A stretch of 64,000 bases of DNA, from positions 1-64,000 of the forward strand of contig CALXNZ010000011.1 in the NCBI GenBank assembly GCA_944389885.1, given 5' to 3'. Below are positions 46,953 through 56,231 of the stretch, piece by piece. The DNA comes from an uncultured Opitutales bacterium (GTDB lineage Bacteria > Verrucomicrobiota > Verrucomicrobiia > Opitutales > Intestinicryptomonadaceae). A program made the position numbers and the translations under genes. The notes below the pieces were generated by a model. That model was not told the origin of the DNA. It worked only from the letters and a program-made list of their open reading frames with translations, and ran no database searches. Position 1 is the stretch's first letter. The number at the start of each line of letters is the position of its first letter.

Positions 46953-47495
46953 TTATTTCTTTTGCCGCGATGGCTCCATTATCAGCAAAAATCGTTTTTT
47001 GGGGCGTTCGCCTATTATCCCGTAGTATGAATTGTCCGGGGCGCATGCGGGTTTTTCCCTTATAGTGAGTTCGTATTCTGAATCCGTAATCCATTGAATC
47101 TTTGCGGTGTTAGAATCGGATTCCGAAAAATTTTCGGAGGGACCTCTTATCGCGTACATGCAAAGCCATGTGCTGGTGCAAAGAAGTATGAATACCGCCG
47201 CCCACTCTGTCCATGCCCTTAGCTTTGTTTGCGGGCGATGCTCTTTGGGAACCGTGAAATTTACTCCCCGCAGTTTGCCAAGCTCGCATTTCTTCCCGTA
47301 TAAACGGCAGGCGGCAATGTGCACCCTGCACGCTGTGACAAATATTGACCGCATTCGCGGATCGTCGAGAATGCAGTCGGAAAGAAGGTCGAGCTCTTCC
47401 TGCGTAGCCTCGTTGTCGAGGTAGAGCGACACTAATTCCTCAAATCTTTCTTTTGATATTTTCAAACATTCTGTTTGACACCAAAAATCTGTCAA
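46953..47495 (-). CDS. Single-pass membrane protein with anti-sigma-like N-terminus
   Basis: A 180-residue protein. The N-terminal part (~13-70) reads RFEELVSLYLDNEATQEELD and then a helix with DDPRMRSIFVTACRVHIAACRLYG. This resembles the cytoplasmic helical domain that precedes FecR domains or acts as an anti-sigma domain in Verrucomicrobiota and Planctomycetota. One membrane span (~108-128) follows. The ~50 C-terminal residues are outside and lack a FecR domain. No ECF sigma gene is adjacent. The gene is 55 bp downstream of the PLP decarboxylase and might share its transcript. Confidence 0.55.
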   Translation of the reverse strand: MTDFWCQTECLKISKERFEELVSLYLDNEATQEELDLLSDCILDDPRMRSIFVTACRVHIAACRLYGKKCELGKLRGVNFTVPKEHRPQTKLRAWTEWAAVFILLCTSTWLCMYAIRGPSENFSESDSNTAKIQWITDSEYELTIREKPACAPDNSYYGIIGERPKKRFLLIMEPSRQKK

Positions 47496-47550
47496 GGTGT
47501 CGTATTTTTTTTGAGCGAATCTGCGATATTGGGAATATTTTGAGGCTGTT

Positions 47551-48723
47551 TTACCCGAGCAAGTCGGATACGATAGAGTCTATCAGATCCGGAGTGAAAT
47601 ATTGCATCACCACTATGTGCGATAGTTCGCCCAGGCGTTTGTCGCTTCCGCAGGCCAAGGCGTATTTTTTTATTATCTCGCGGCGGGGCCGGCGGAATAT
47701 TATTGTGTCTGAATACGGGTTGCGCCAACATTCCACTCCGGCGGATTTAAGGGTATTGTAAAATAATTCGGCCATAGCGAGGGTGTGTTCGGCCTCCTCG
47801 CGCAGGCCTTCCTCTCCAAGGCTCTTTATGCGCCAAAATAACTTAAGGGCGTCGAATCCGCTGCGCGAACAGTTCAAAGTGGGTATTGTTCCATTTAAGT
47901 ATTCTACTGGATTCTCATTGACGCTTCCGAGTATTTCTTTGCGGCATATGAATATCCCGATTGGCTCGTTCATGGATAAAAATTTATGCCCCGATACCGC
48001 TACGGAATCAAAGCCGGATTTTTTTGCGTCCACGATGTGCCTCGCGGTTTCGTCCTTGAGAAAGGGAAGATAACCGCCAAAAAGAGCGGCATCGAGATGC
48101 TTGTAAACGGCGGGGGGATTTACTTGCGCTATGGCATCGGATATCGCGGATTGGTCGTCTATCGCCCCCTTAAAGGTTCCGCCTATGGCCACCGCCACAA
48201 GCGCGGGACTTTTGGAGGACATCTTTCTTTTGAGGTCTTCGGTATCCATTTGTCCCATTTCAAGAGTGTCGATTATCCGCGTCTCTATATTTTGTATGTC
48301 GCCTATCTTTTGGAGCGAGTAGTGGGCTTCTTTCGACACATACAAGATTGGTTCGCAGCCGCATTTGGCCTTTAGGAATTTTCTGCCAAAATATATCCCG
48401 TGCATATTGCCGTCGGTTCCGCCGTTTGATAGAACACCCCAGTGGTTGTTTTCAAACCCGTAATGGCGTGCCATAAAATCTATCGATTCGCGTTCAAACT
48501 CGTCGGAATTGAGCATATCCCAATCGGCTTTATAGGGATCTCCGACATTTATGAGAGTTATCTTGCCGAGTCCTGTCTGAGATATCCAGTCATGGAATTT
48601 ATCCATGCCGGTGTTTTGGTTGAAGGGATACCCCAACTGGTTGTATTTGTGTTCCAACAGATACTTGGCCGCCGCGTTCAGGCGCATCAAAGATTCTTTA
48701 TCCGGAATTTTTGCTTTTTGCAT
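47551..48723 (-). CDS. PLP-dependent histidine (or serine) decarboxylase
   Basis: A 390-residue group II decarboxylase close in layout to Gram-negative PLP-type histidine decarboxylases (~380 residues). Conserved blocks are NQLGYPFNQN (~28-37), LSNGGTDGNMHGIYFGR (~98-114), EAHYSLQKI with the PLP-stacking His (~132), HLDAALFGGYLPF and VSGHKF with the Schiff-base lysine (~246). GSRNGH of the Hdc family appears as CSRSGFDAL. The product would be histamine if histidine is the substrate. Plant serine decarboxylases share these motifs, so ethanolamine production cannot be excluded. No antiporter gene is adjacent. Confidence 0.82.
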   Translation of the reverse strand: MQKAKIPDKESLMRLNAAAKYLLEHKYNQLGYPFNQNTGMDKFHDWISQTGLGKITLINVGDPYKADWDMLNSDEFERESIDFMARHYGFENNHWGVLSNGGTDGNMHGIYFGRKFLKAKCGCEPILYVSKEAHYSLQKIGDIQNIETRIIDTLEMGQMDTEDLKRKMSSKSPALVAVAIGGTFKGAIDDQSAISDAIAQVNPPAVYKHLDAALFGGYLPFLKDETARHIVDAKKSGFDSVAVSGHKFLSMNEPIGIFICRKEILGSVNENPVEYLNGTIPTLNCSRSGFDALKLFWRIKSLGEEGLREEAEHTLAMAELFYNTLKSAGVECWRNPYSDTIIFRRPRREIIKKYALACGSDKRLGELSHIVVMQYFTPDLIDSIVSDLLG

Positions 48724-48996
48724 ATATGATTTACTTTACCGCTTCATGTATTAGTCAACATTTTATTTATGCTTTGGCGCCGCATCTATTTTAGAATTTT
48801 TATTTAACTGCCAAATTCATCGGACTCTATTTACCGGGCATTTTTTTGAAATCCGATAAATTCTTTCTTCGTGGTATCTATTTAACTAATTGAGAAAGTA
48901 TAAAATGTTTGACTTTTTTGATTATTTTTGGAGTAGTCGTCTTTGGGAGGTGCGCATTTGCGTGTAGATTTTATAATTATATTCAGAAAAACAAAT

Positions 48997-50730
48997 ATGA
49001 AAAAAATACTGTTATCATGCATTTTTGCTTCGGCATCTTATATAGCTGTTGCCGACGTAAATATAAAGTTCGACGATTATTGCAAAGAGGGGGACAATGG
49101 CTTTGATGCAATGGCAAAAATTATAGAGATTGCCAGATCCAAGAATGGTGAACCCGTATTAGTCGAATTTTCAAACAAAACGTACGACTTTAAAAAAGCC
49201 CCGGAACATTCATGGTTTTTCCCTATCGTAGGCGTTGAAAACCTTACAATAGACGGCAAAGGCGCAAAGTTGATGATAGATCCCTTTAACGCCTACTGTA
49301 CGATAAATAATTGCAAGAATGTGACATTAAAGAACTTTGAATTCGTCCATAACAGGCTCGCATTCACTCAGGGCGATATTGTAGAAGTCACTCCGGAATA
49401 TTTTGTCTTTAAGCTTGATGACGGTTATCCGGAATTTCCCTCGCACGAATTTGTAATGAAGAATTATCCCGGCTCGCAATGGGTGTGGGGCAGCTTTATG
49501 GACAGGGAAGCCCGCACGCTTAAATACGGCTATCCCGACCACATCTTTGCCGCGAAAATAGAGCCTGCCGACAAGCCCAGACACTATAAATTTTATCCCC
49601 AGAAGCTGTACACGCATATTTTGAAAAATATACACCCCCCGGTGGCTTTTGTTATGCCAATACATCAAGATCCAAATAAAAGTTGGCGGAACAGCCATGG
49701 CCCATATACAATAGGAATTGCGGGGTCTTCCGATATTCTCATCGAAAATATTACTGCGCGCGCTACGCGTCATGCCGGGTGGTCTGGAGTCAACAACGAA
49801 GGCAAGATAACTTTCAAAAATTGCGTAGTCACTTGGCGCGAAAATTCAAGCGACCTAATATCCTCGTGGCGCGACGGCTCCCATTTTAAGAACAACAAGA
49901 TAGGTCCGGCATTCATTGGCTGCAAATGGGAGGGACTTCTGGACGACTCTATTAACATAGGCGCAAATCCGACTATGATACTTGAGGATATGGGAGACTC
50001 TACTTATAGGATTCGTGAGGGATCACTTAAAAAAGGGTGTCCCATTGCCATTCTTAATCCCAAGAACGGACAATGGCTTGAAGGCAAGGAGTGGTTTGTT
50101 GAGGATATTAGCGGGAATGTCGTAAAATTATCCAAACCTATTCCGGACTTGGTGCTCTATCAAAACCTAACAGATTACGAGAGAACTAGCGGCAGAGGCG
50201 GCATAAATATGGCCGCAACAGAAATCTTCAATATGGATTATGTGGGGGCCGGTTATGTTGTGCGCGACTGCAAATTCGGCAAGCAGCGCCGCTATTCCAT
50301 GATAATTCGCGCTCCAAACGGCACTATAGAGGACAATAAAATATACGGGGGAACAGGTATTCATCTCTCAAACGAGATAGGGAGTTGGTACGAAGGCCCC
50401 TTGCCGCGGAATACAAAGGTGCGCGGCAATACTTTTGAAAACACTTGGGGGCCATGCCCCCTGGTGGTGTCCGTCGGGATATTTCCGAATATAAAATTCG
50501 GGCTTCCCTACGGAATTTCGATTATAGACAATACATTTAAGCTTACAATGCCTGAAAATAAGTACGCTATATCGATATACAACGGTTCCGACTTTACGAT
50601 AAAGCGCAATAAATACTTCAATGCCCTTGACGAGCTTATTCCGGAGTCTGAGGCCGTGCATATTTCCGATTTTGTTGAAAATGTAAAAATGAAGTCCAAA
50701 ACTCCTGAAGCAAACAATGAGAAAAAATAA
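48997..50730 (+). CDS. Secreted parallel beta-helix protein, GH110-like (copy 1)
   Basis: A 577-residue exported protein with a signal peptide (1-19). Successive short strands (LTIDGKGAKLMID, CKNVTLKNFEFVHNR, SDILIENITARATRHAGW, KITFKNCVVTW, YVVRDCKFGKQRRYSM, GTIEDNKIYGGTG) form a right-handed parallel beta-helix. The DGSHFKN segment followed by CKWEGLLDDSINI resembles the acidic active-site rungs of GH110 alpha-1,3-galactosidases. It could be a blood-group-type or related galactosidase, or a lyase. The ATG shown is preferred to an upstream frame extension because it gives a proper signal peptide. It overlaps copy 2 by 14 bp. Confidence 0.75.
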   Translation: MKKILLSCIFASASYIAVADVNIKFDDYCKEGDNGFDAMAKIIEIARSKNGEPVLVEFSNKTYDFKKAPEHSWFFPIVGVENLTIDGKGAKLMIDPFNAYCTINNCKNVTLKNFEFVHNRLAFTQGDIVEVTPEYFVFKLDDGYPEFPSHEFVMKNYPGSQWVWGSFMDREARTLKYGYPDHIFAAKIEPADKPRHYKFYPQKLYTHILKNIHPPVAFVMPIHQDPNKSWRNSHGPYTIGIAGSSDILIENITARATRHAGWSGVNNEGKITFKNCVVTWRENSSDLISSWRDGSHFKNNKIGPAFIGCKWEGLLDDSINIGANPTMILEDMGDSTYRIREGSLKKGCPIAILNPKNGQWLEGKEWFVEDISGNVVKLSKPIPDLVLYQNLTDYERTSGRGGINMAATEIFNMDYVGAGYVVRDCKFGKQRRYSMIIRAPNGTIEDNKIYGGTGIHLSNEIGSWYEGPLPRNTKVRGNTFENTWGPCPLVVSVGIFPNIKFGLPYGISIIDNTFKLTMPENKYAISIYNGSDFTIKRNKYFNALDELIPESEAVHISDFVENVKMKSKTPEANNEKK

Positions 50731-52453
50731 AATACTATTTCTTGGATTTTTTCTTTCTTGGCTTGCTCCCCTTATCGGGGAGCAATGCGTTATAAAGTTC
50801 GACGATTTTCTAAAAGGGGGAAGCGACGGATTCGGGGCTATGAGCGAAATCATAGAGAGGGTTAAGGCAAACAACGGCGCTGAAACAGTGGTCGAATTTT
50901 CCGGGGGAACATACGATTTCAAGAAAGATCCCAATCATTCATGGTTCTTTCTCCTAAAAGATTTGGAGAATCTTACTATAGACGGCAAGGGCTCCAAATT
51001 GATGATTGATTCTTTTAACGCGTATGTTCGGATAGATTCCTGCAAAAATATTGCCATAAAAAATTTCGAGTTTGTGCATAACAGGCTCGCATTTACCCAG
51101 GGCGACATTGTAGATGTGACGCGCGAGTATTTTGTCATGAAGATAGACGACGGATACGACGAACCCGCATCGGAGGAATTCGTCAAAAAGTATTATCCGA
51201 ATTTGATGTGGATGTGGGGCAGTTTTATGGATAGGGAAGCCCGCACGCTTAAATACGGCTATCCCGACCACTTGTATATAGACAGGGTAGTCCCCGACGG
51301 CAAACCGCGGCATTACAGAATATATCCGGTCGCGCGTGAAAAAAATGTTTTGTCCATGTTGGAGAAGGGCGTCGCTTTTGCTATGCCATTGCACATGGAG
51401 CCAAATAAGTCATGGTTGGGTGGAATCGGGCCTTATACGATTTCCATACTTAATTCCTCGGATATTCTGGTCGAGAATATTACCGCGCGCGCGACGCGGC
51501 ACGCCGGGTGGTCGGGCAATAATAACCAGGGGAAGATAACATTCAAGAATTGCGTCCTCACTTGGCGCGAAAATTCAAGCGACCTAATATCATCGTGGCG
51601 CGACGGCTCGCATTTCAAGAACAACAAAATAGGGCCCGCGTTTATAGACTGCAAATGGGAGGGCATGTTGGACGATTCCATCAATATAGGCGCAAATCCA
51701 ATACTATTGGTGGAAGACAAAGGTGAGGGCATATACAAGATTCATGGCGGCAGATTGAAAAAAGGAAGCCGCATTGGCATATTTTATCCGAATACTGGAA
51801 AATGGATTGAAGACAAAGACCTGCGGGTGGAGGAAATAAATCAAAATGTCGTAAAATTTTCCAAGCCAATTCCCGACGCAAAGCTCTTTAAGATATTGTC
51901 GGCGGAGGATATTTTGGCGGGGAAAAAAGGTATAAACGCATCTTCCACGCAGCTCTATGACATGGATTATGTCTCCGCCGACTTTGTGGTTCGAAATTGC
52001 GAATTTGGAAAACAGCGCCGCTTCGCTATGATAATTCGCTCGCCGGGCGGAGTCATTGAAAACAACAGGATTTTTGGGGGCACCGGAATTATGCTTTCAA
52101 ATGAGGTCGGCTCGTGGTACGAGGGCCCATTGCCGAAAGATGTAAGGGTGCGCCGCAATACCTTTGAGGGCGTTTGGGGAACGGCGCCCCTAAAAATCTC
52201 CGCAAGCCTGTCGGCGAGGGTAAAAGTAGAGGAACCTTATAATATGCGCATATCCGACAATGTGTTTAAGCTTACAATGCCGGAAAATAAATGCGGAATT
52301 TCAATTTCCAACGGTTCGGGTTTCACGCTGAGGCGCAATAAATATTACAATGCCCTCGGCGATAGGATTCCGGAATCCGAAGGGTTGTCGGTATCTCCAT
52401 TCGCTTCGGGGGTTGATACAGGGAAGGAATCCAAAAAAGTTCAAGCTAATTGA
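50717..52453 (+). CDS. Secreted parallel beta-helix protein, GH110-like (copy 2)
   Basis: A 578-residue paralogue of the preceding protein, alignable along its whole length. The parts most conserved between the copies are FVHNRLAFTQGDIV, GSFMDREARTLKYGYPDH, TARATRHAGWSG, WRENSSDLISSWRDGSHFKN and WEG(L/M)LDDSINIGANP. This picks out likely active-site rungs. A signal peptide is present (1-21). It starts inside the end of copy 1 and ends at a strong terminator. Divergence in the first and last thirds suggests different substrates or linkages. Confidence 0.75.
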   Translation: MRKNKILFLGFFLSWLAPLIGEQCVIKFDDFLKGGSDGFGAMSEIIERVKANNGAETVVEFSGGTYDFKKDPNHSWFFLLKDLENLTIDGKGSKLMIDSFNAYVRIDSCKNIAIKNFEFVHNRLAFTQGDIVDVTREYFVMKIDDGYDEPASEEFVKKYYPNLMWMWGSFMDREARTLKYGYPDHLYIDRVVPDGKPRHYRIYPVAREKNVLSMLEKGVAFAMPLHMEPNKSWLGGIGPYTISILNSSDILVENITARATRHAGWSGNNNQGKITFKNCVLTWRENSSDLISSWRDGSHFKNNKIGPAFIDCKWEGMLDDSINIGANPILLVEDKGEGIYKIHGGRLKKGSRIGIFYPNTGKWIEDKDLRVEEINQNVVKFSKPIPDAKLFKILSAEDILAGKKGINASSTQLYDMDYVSADFVVRNCEFGKQRRFAMIIRSPGGVIENNRIFGGTGIMLSNEVGSWYEGPLPKDVRVRRNTFEGVWGTAPLKISASLSARVKVEEPYNMRISDNVFKLTMPENKCGISISNGSGFTLRRNKYYNALGDRIPESEGLSVSPFASGVDTGKESKKVQAN

Positions 52454-52469
52454 CTTTAAGCCAGAAATA

Positions 52470-52507
52470 AAAAAATCCCGCGCCGGTTTTACAGCGCGGG
52501 ATTTTTT
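52470..52507 (+). terminator. Terminator between the beta-helix operon and the DUF5696-like gene
   Basis: AAAAATCCCGCGC (52471-52483) pairs with GCGCGGGATTTTT (52494-52506). It is placed to serve the rightward beta-helix operon and, in reverse, the convergent gene. Confidence 0.8.
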
Positions 52508-52520
52508 GTGGTTTATAAAA

Positions 52521-54320
52521 CTATTTTCTTTTCAAGTTGAAATCGGCTCTTTCAGACGCCTTGTATAGTTCGTAGGACATCGGTTTTACGCTTTTGCCCA
52601 TATAGTCGAAAGAAGATTCGTTATAATTGCACACCATTTCGCTTCCGTCGGAATATTTTACTAAAAATACGTTGGGCGATATTTCAGAATGGGATTCCAT
52701 AAACTCGAATTGCAAATGGCGCAATTTCATGTATTCGTCATACATCTCTTTCATAGGCTCCAGATTTTTATAGTCTATGTAATAAAAAGCGGGGCGGCCG
52801 CCAAATTCCGTAAATTTTAATAGGCGGTTTTCTGTTGAACCAAGGTATGAATAGCTTGAGTTGCTGTCGGAAAGCTTTTCGTTTTCTCTTGGATAAGAGG
52901 CGTCTATGGTTCCATAGTACGGGGCGCTCAGTATTATACCGTGATAGACGATTTGCCATAGGGGCACCATGCGCTTTACCAGAGGATTATTTTCAGTTCC
53001 AGACCACAACACATAGAGGGCGTAGTCGGTCACTCCAGCTATATGGTCGAATCCTGCTTCGGAACTGTATGCTCCAAAGGTATCTATGCATTTTTGCGAT
53101 ATTTTTCGCTGATATTCGGCCTGAATTTTGCGGTTGCCCGGGTGCAGGGGATTATGGCATGGATGCGGCAATATGGCGGTTGTCACATCTACATGTTGCG
53201 TACCGTTAAATCCCACTTCTTTGAGCTTTGCCAAATCCTCGTCGAGGAAGCGGTCGTAGGACACTTGAAAGCATGAAAAGTAAACTTGTCCGCCCGGAAG
53301 CATGGTATATTTGCGCTCTTTTCCGTCAAGGCCCCACATGACATTTTTCGGATCATACCGGCTTGCGCTCTTGACAGTGTCGTGGTGGTTTATGTGAGAG
53401 GTGATTTGGAATCCGAGGCTCTTTCCGTAGGCTATGGCGTCAACCATTCCTTCCTCTCCACCAAATTCCTTATTTATAGGGAAAAGATCGGGGTAGGGAC
53501 CGTCGTGCCCGCCTTTTTGCCAACCTACAAAGCATACTTCCACATCTTTCATTCCGGCCTCGTGTATGCGCTTCATTATGTCTTTTGCGTCGGCAAAAGT
53601 GTTTAGGACTATTATCGGCAAATCCGCCCATTTTTCCTTGGGGGCGGCTCGGCGGTCCCTCCAGCCGAATTTTATGCGCACATAGATTGAATTTGCGGTA
53701 TATTCAAGAGTAGGATTGCCTTTTATCCTATCCTTTAAAGGCTTTACTTCCCCGCGGGAGAGTTGGTAGTTGCGATAGGTTCGCGCCATGCCGGAATAAT
53801 TGGCGTCTTCCCCTCTTAGCTTGTAATAGTCTATTACTATGTCTTCATAAGGGTCGAACTCCATATTCTTTATTTCAAATCGGGGGAATATCTCATAATT
53901 CCCGTTTTTTACTTCTACTGTCGGCTTGTATTCCAATGACAATCCCTTTACTATGGCTACCGCAGCCCCGCGCGGTGTCTTCATTCCCAATATAGGCATC
54001 AAGTTTTTAGCGCTGAAAAATCCCTTGTCTTGGGTGAATTCCATATAAGAGCCGTCCGGCGTAACGAAAAATCCGGCTTCGCCTTTCTTGGCTTTTGCGC
54101 AGTCAGCCACAACATCGATAGTCGTGCAATCTCTCGGAATCTCTCTTACGGGAATCATAACTCGAAATACATCGGGCTGAATCTCCTTCATCTCCACTTT
54201 TTTAGTCTCGTTTTTGCCATTCGGCCGATTTATCCGTATTTCCGCGCTTTCAAATGCCGAGCTGGTTATTGCCGAAAGCATTATCAACAGCAATATATGC
54301 AATTTTCTCATTATTTTCAT
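52521..54320 (-). CDS. Secreted DUF5696-like protein with glycosidase-type barrel
   Basis: A 599-residue exported protein (signal peptide ~1-22, ending SSA-F). The region ~205-470 has the pattern of DUF5696 / GH101-like TIM-barrel proteins: TFADAKDIMKRIHEAGMKDVEVCFVGWQKGG, LGFQITSHINHHD, LKEVGFNGTQHVDVTT and AYSSEAGFDHIAGVTDY, which carry Asp and Glu residues at strand ends. The N-terminal ~190 residues look like a beta-sandwich. Its position next to the two beta-helix genes suggests a shared glycan target. The enzymatic activity has to be shown. Confidence 0.6.
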   Translation of the reverse strand: MKIMRKLHILLLIMLSAITSSAFESAEIRINRPNGKNETKKVEMKEIQPDVFRVMIPVREIPRDCTTIDVVADCAKAKKGEAGFFVTPDGSYMEFTQDKGFFSAKNLMPILGMKTPRGAAVAIVKGLSLEYKPTVEVKNGNYEIFPRFEIKNMEFDPYEDIVIDYYKLRGEDANYSGMARTYRNYQLSRGEVKPLKDRIKGNPTLEYTANSIYVRIKFGWRDRRAAPKEKWADLPIIVLNTFADAKDIMKRIHEAGMKDVEVCFVGWQKGGHDGPYPDLFPINKEFGGEEGMVDAIAYGKSLGFQITSHINHHDTVKSASRYDPKNVMWGLDGKERKYTMLPGGQVYFSCFQVSYDRFLDEDLAKLKEVGFNGTQHVDVTTAILPHPCHNPLHPGNRKIQAEYQRKISQKCIDTFGAYSSEAGFDHIAGVTDYALYVLWSGTENNPLVKRMVPLWQIVYHGIILSAPYYGTIDASYPRENEKLSDSNSSYSYLGSTENRLLKFTEFGGRPAFYYIDYKNLEPMKEMYDEYMKLRHLQFEFMESHSEISPNVFLVKYSDGSEMVCNYNESSFDYMGKSVKPMSYELYKASERADFNLKRK

Positions 54321-54420
54321 TCCTTCTCCTTAAGCGTTATTTTTACTTTTTTGCTCTAACGTTAGTTCAAATGATGTTATATGCGTTTAGGTTTGTAAAG
54401 CTTTATTTTTCCACAAGCGA

Positions 54421-54457
54421 AAAAAAAGCGCAAAAGCCTGGGGCTTTTGCGCTTTAT
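54421..54457 (-). terminator. Intrinsic terminator of the low-complexity protein gene
   Basis: A 14-bp stem AAAGCGCAAAAGCC (54425-54438)/GGCTTTTGCGCTTT (54442-54455) with a 3-base loop, with an A-run to its left acting as the leftward U-tract. Confidence 0.75.
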
Positions 54458-54470
54458 GAGCGTTGTTTAT

Positions 54471-55244
54471 CTACTCTTGCGGCCGCGAATTTCTGCCTTT
54501 TCCGCCGCCTCCGTATGGGCGCTTGCGGTTGCGGAAATTCTTTTGATATTTGCGATCGCCGTTTTTGTACTGGTTTCCGCTTTGGCGTCTCTTAAAATCG
54601 CCTTGGCGATTATTTTTCCAATCGCCTTTTCCGCCGTGTTTGCGCTTTTTCCCTCCTTTTTTATCTTTCCCGGAGAATAGGGAGCGCACGGCGTTTTTTA
54701 TTCTGGCAAATAAGGATAGCGGAGGACATTCCTCGGCTATGTTTGAATTGTAAGAGACCACGCCGTCATCGGATTTGTCGCGTTTAGTTCCCATGCGCTT
54801 GTCGGTGAGGGGAACTTCCACTGCGCGCGGAGTGAAGCTTTCGGTTTCAAAAGAGGGCCCGGAATGTTCTTTTTCAGGAGTGTCGAGATTGTCGTTTTGC
54901 GGTTCTTCAATCTCGTTATCGCGGTGCTGACGTTTTTCGGAACGATCGCGCGGCTGTTTATCGGCATAGCCCTTTGGGGATTCGCCGCTCAACTTTTCTT
55001 TGAACGAAGCCAGATCGGAAACTTCTCCGCAGGATTCGGATATGCCCGGTTTCGGGGTGGACGATTTCGCTGCGCCTCTATTTCTGCCGTTCTTGTGGAA
55101 TTGTTTTTTTACGGGAACTTTTTCTGGTTCTGGCGCTTTGATTTCGGATTGCTCGCAGGGCGCGGGATTTTCAACTGACTCCGCGCAGTCGGGGGCGACG
55201 GTCGGTATCATATTTTCGGCGTCGCTATTATTATTGTCTTCCAT
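54471..55244 (-). CDS. Low-complexity basic protein, possibly RNA-binding
   Basis: A 257-residue protein without a recognised family. Residues ~1-60 are acidic and Asn/Pro-rich. The middle (~60-170) is charged with no hydrophobic core. A short helix (SLFARIKNAVRSLFSG, ~183-198) precedes a strongly basic C-terminus (~198-257) rich in Lys, Arg, Gly, Asn and Gln and ending in GGGGKGRNSRPQE. That composition is common in disordered RNA-binding tails of bacterial helicases or ribosome factors. A TTG-started extension upstream is possible, but the ATG of MEDNNNSDAEN is preferred. Confidence 0.65.
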   Translation of the reverse strand: MEDNNNSDAENMIPTVAPDCAESVENPAPCEQSEIKAPEPEKVPVKKQFHKNGRNRGAAKSSTPKPGISESCGEVSDLASFKEKLSGESPKGYADKQPRDRSEKRQHRDNEIEEPQNDNLDTPEKEHSGPSFETESFTPRAVEVPLTDKRMGTKRDKSDDGVVSYNSNIAEECPPLSLFARIKNAVRSLFSGKDKKGGKKRKHGGKGDWKNNRQGDFKRRQSGNQYKNGDRKYQKNFRNRKRPYGGGGKGRNSRPQE

Positions 55245-55525
55245 GATATATTTTTGTTTTGGCGAGGCTGCGGCGCATAAATCTTTTTGCAATCTTATGA
55301 TTATAAATAAATAACGATAGCAAACGGCAATCGCGCCAATGCCTCTGATTATTGATTCGGTTATTTTTATAGCCAGTGAAATAAAAAATAAACTTGGCTC
55401 TTTGGAGAAAAACGCTAAGTTGATTCACTGAAACTGAAGCGAAATACAATCATATTTGTCTAAAAATACAACATTTTTTTGATATATATGGGACAATTTC
55501 GTTTACATATAATAAATATTTTACA

Positions 55526-56125
55526 ATGAGAGAAGATTTAAAAGATATGTTCGCGATTTTTGAAAGTCGCGGATTTATAGTTAGATACTTTGACACCTCT
55601 GCGCGGGCCCGCGATTTTATTTGCGATGAATTAAAAGATTTGGACGTGGGCATTGGCGGCTCTGTGACAGTCGAGCAGATGGGATTATTTGAGGCCCTGA
55701 AAAATAACGGAAATGCTTATTGGCATTTTTTTGGAGATTCTTCAGCTATCGAAAAATCTTCTATGGCCCAAGCGTACATTAGCGGAGTAAACGCGATTTC
55801 CAAAACTGGGGAAATTGTAAATATCGACGGCAGGGGAAATCGCGTAAGTTCTTGTATGTTTGGTGTAAACCGCAAAAAACTTGTCTATTTATGCGGCGTC
55901 AATAAAGTATGCGACGATCTCTCGCAGGCCGTTTGGCGCGCTAAAAACATTGCCGCTCCCAAAAATGCCCAGCGCCTTCATCGCAAGACTCCCTGCGCTG
56001 TAAAGGCTGACAAATGTTATGATTGCAGAAGTCCGGAACGCATTTGCAATGCAATGGTTATACAAACTCATCCCACTTCCGCCCAAACTTATATTGTAAT
56101 TGTGGGCGAGGATTTGGGCTATTAG
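55526..56125 (+). CDS. LUD-domain protein (lactate-utilisation type)
   Basis: A 199-residue LUD-domain protein related to LutC/YkgG and DUF1121. The core DVGIGGSVTVEQMGLFEAL (~52-70) and the central AYISGVNAISKTGEIVNIDGRGNRVS (~88-113) are typical. Near the C-terminus four Cys residues occur in CAVKADKCYDCRSPERIC, as in DUF1121-type members. LUD proteins are linked to L-lactate oxidation or related redox steps, but lutA and lutB are not in the neighbourhood, so the substrate is open. It stands alone. Confidence 0.85.
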   Translation: MREDLKDMFAIFESRGFIVRYFDTSARARDFICDELKDLDVGIGGSVTVEQMGLFEALKNNGNAYWHFFGDSSAIEKSSMAQAYISGVNAISKTGEIVNIDGRGNRVSSCMFGVNRKKLVYLCGVNKVCDDLSQAVWRAKNIAAPKNAQRLHRKTPCAVKADKCYDCRSPERICNAMVIQTHPTSAQTYIVIVGEDLGY

Positions 56126-56231
56126 CGCCTTTATATGGAATTTTGGCAAAATTTAGAAAAAAACTGTTGATTTTTTACACTATAAGGCTTTAATGCGCCA
56201 TCTTTACTGACTTTAAAAAGGAGTACCGTTT

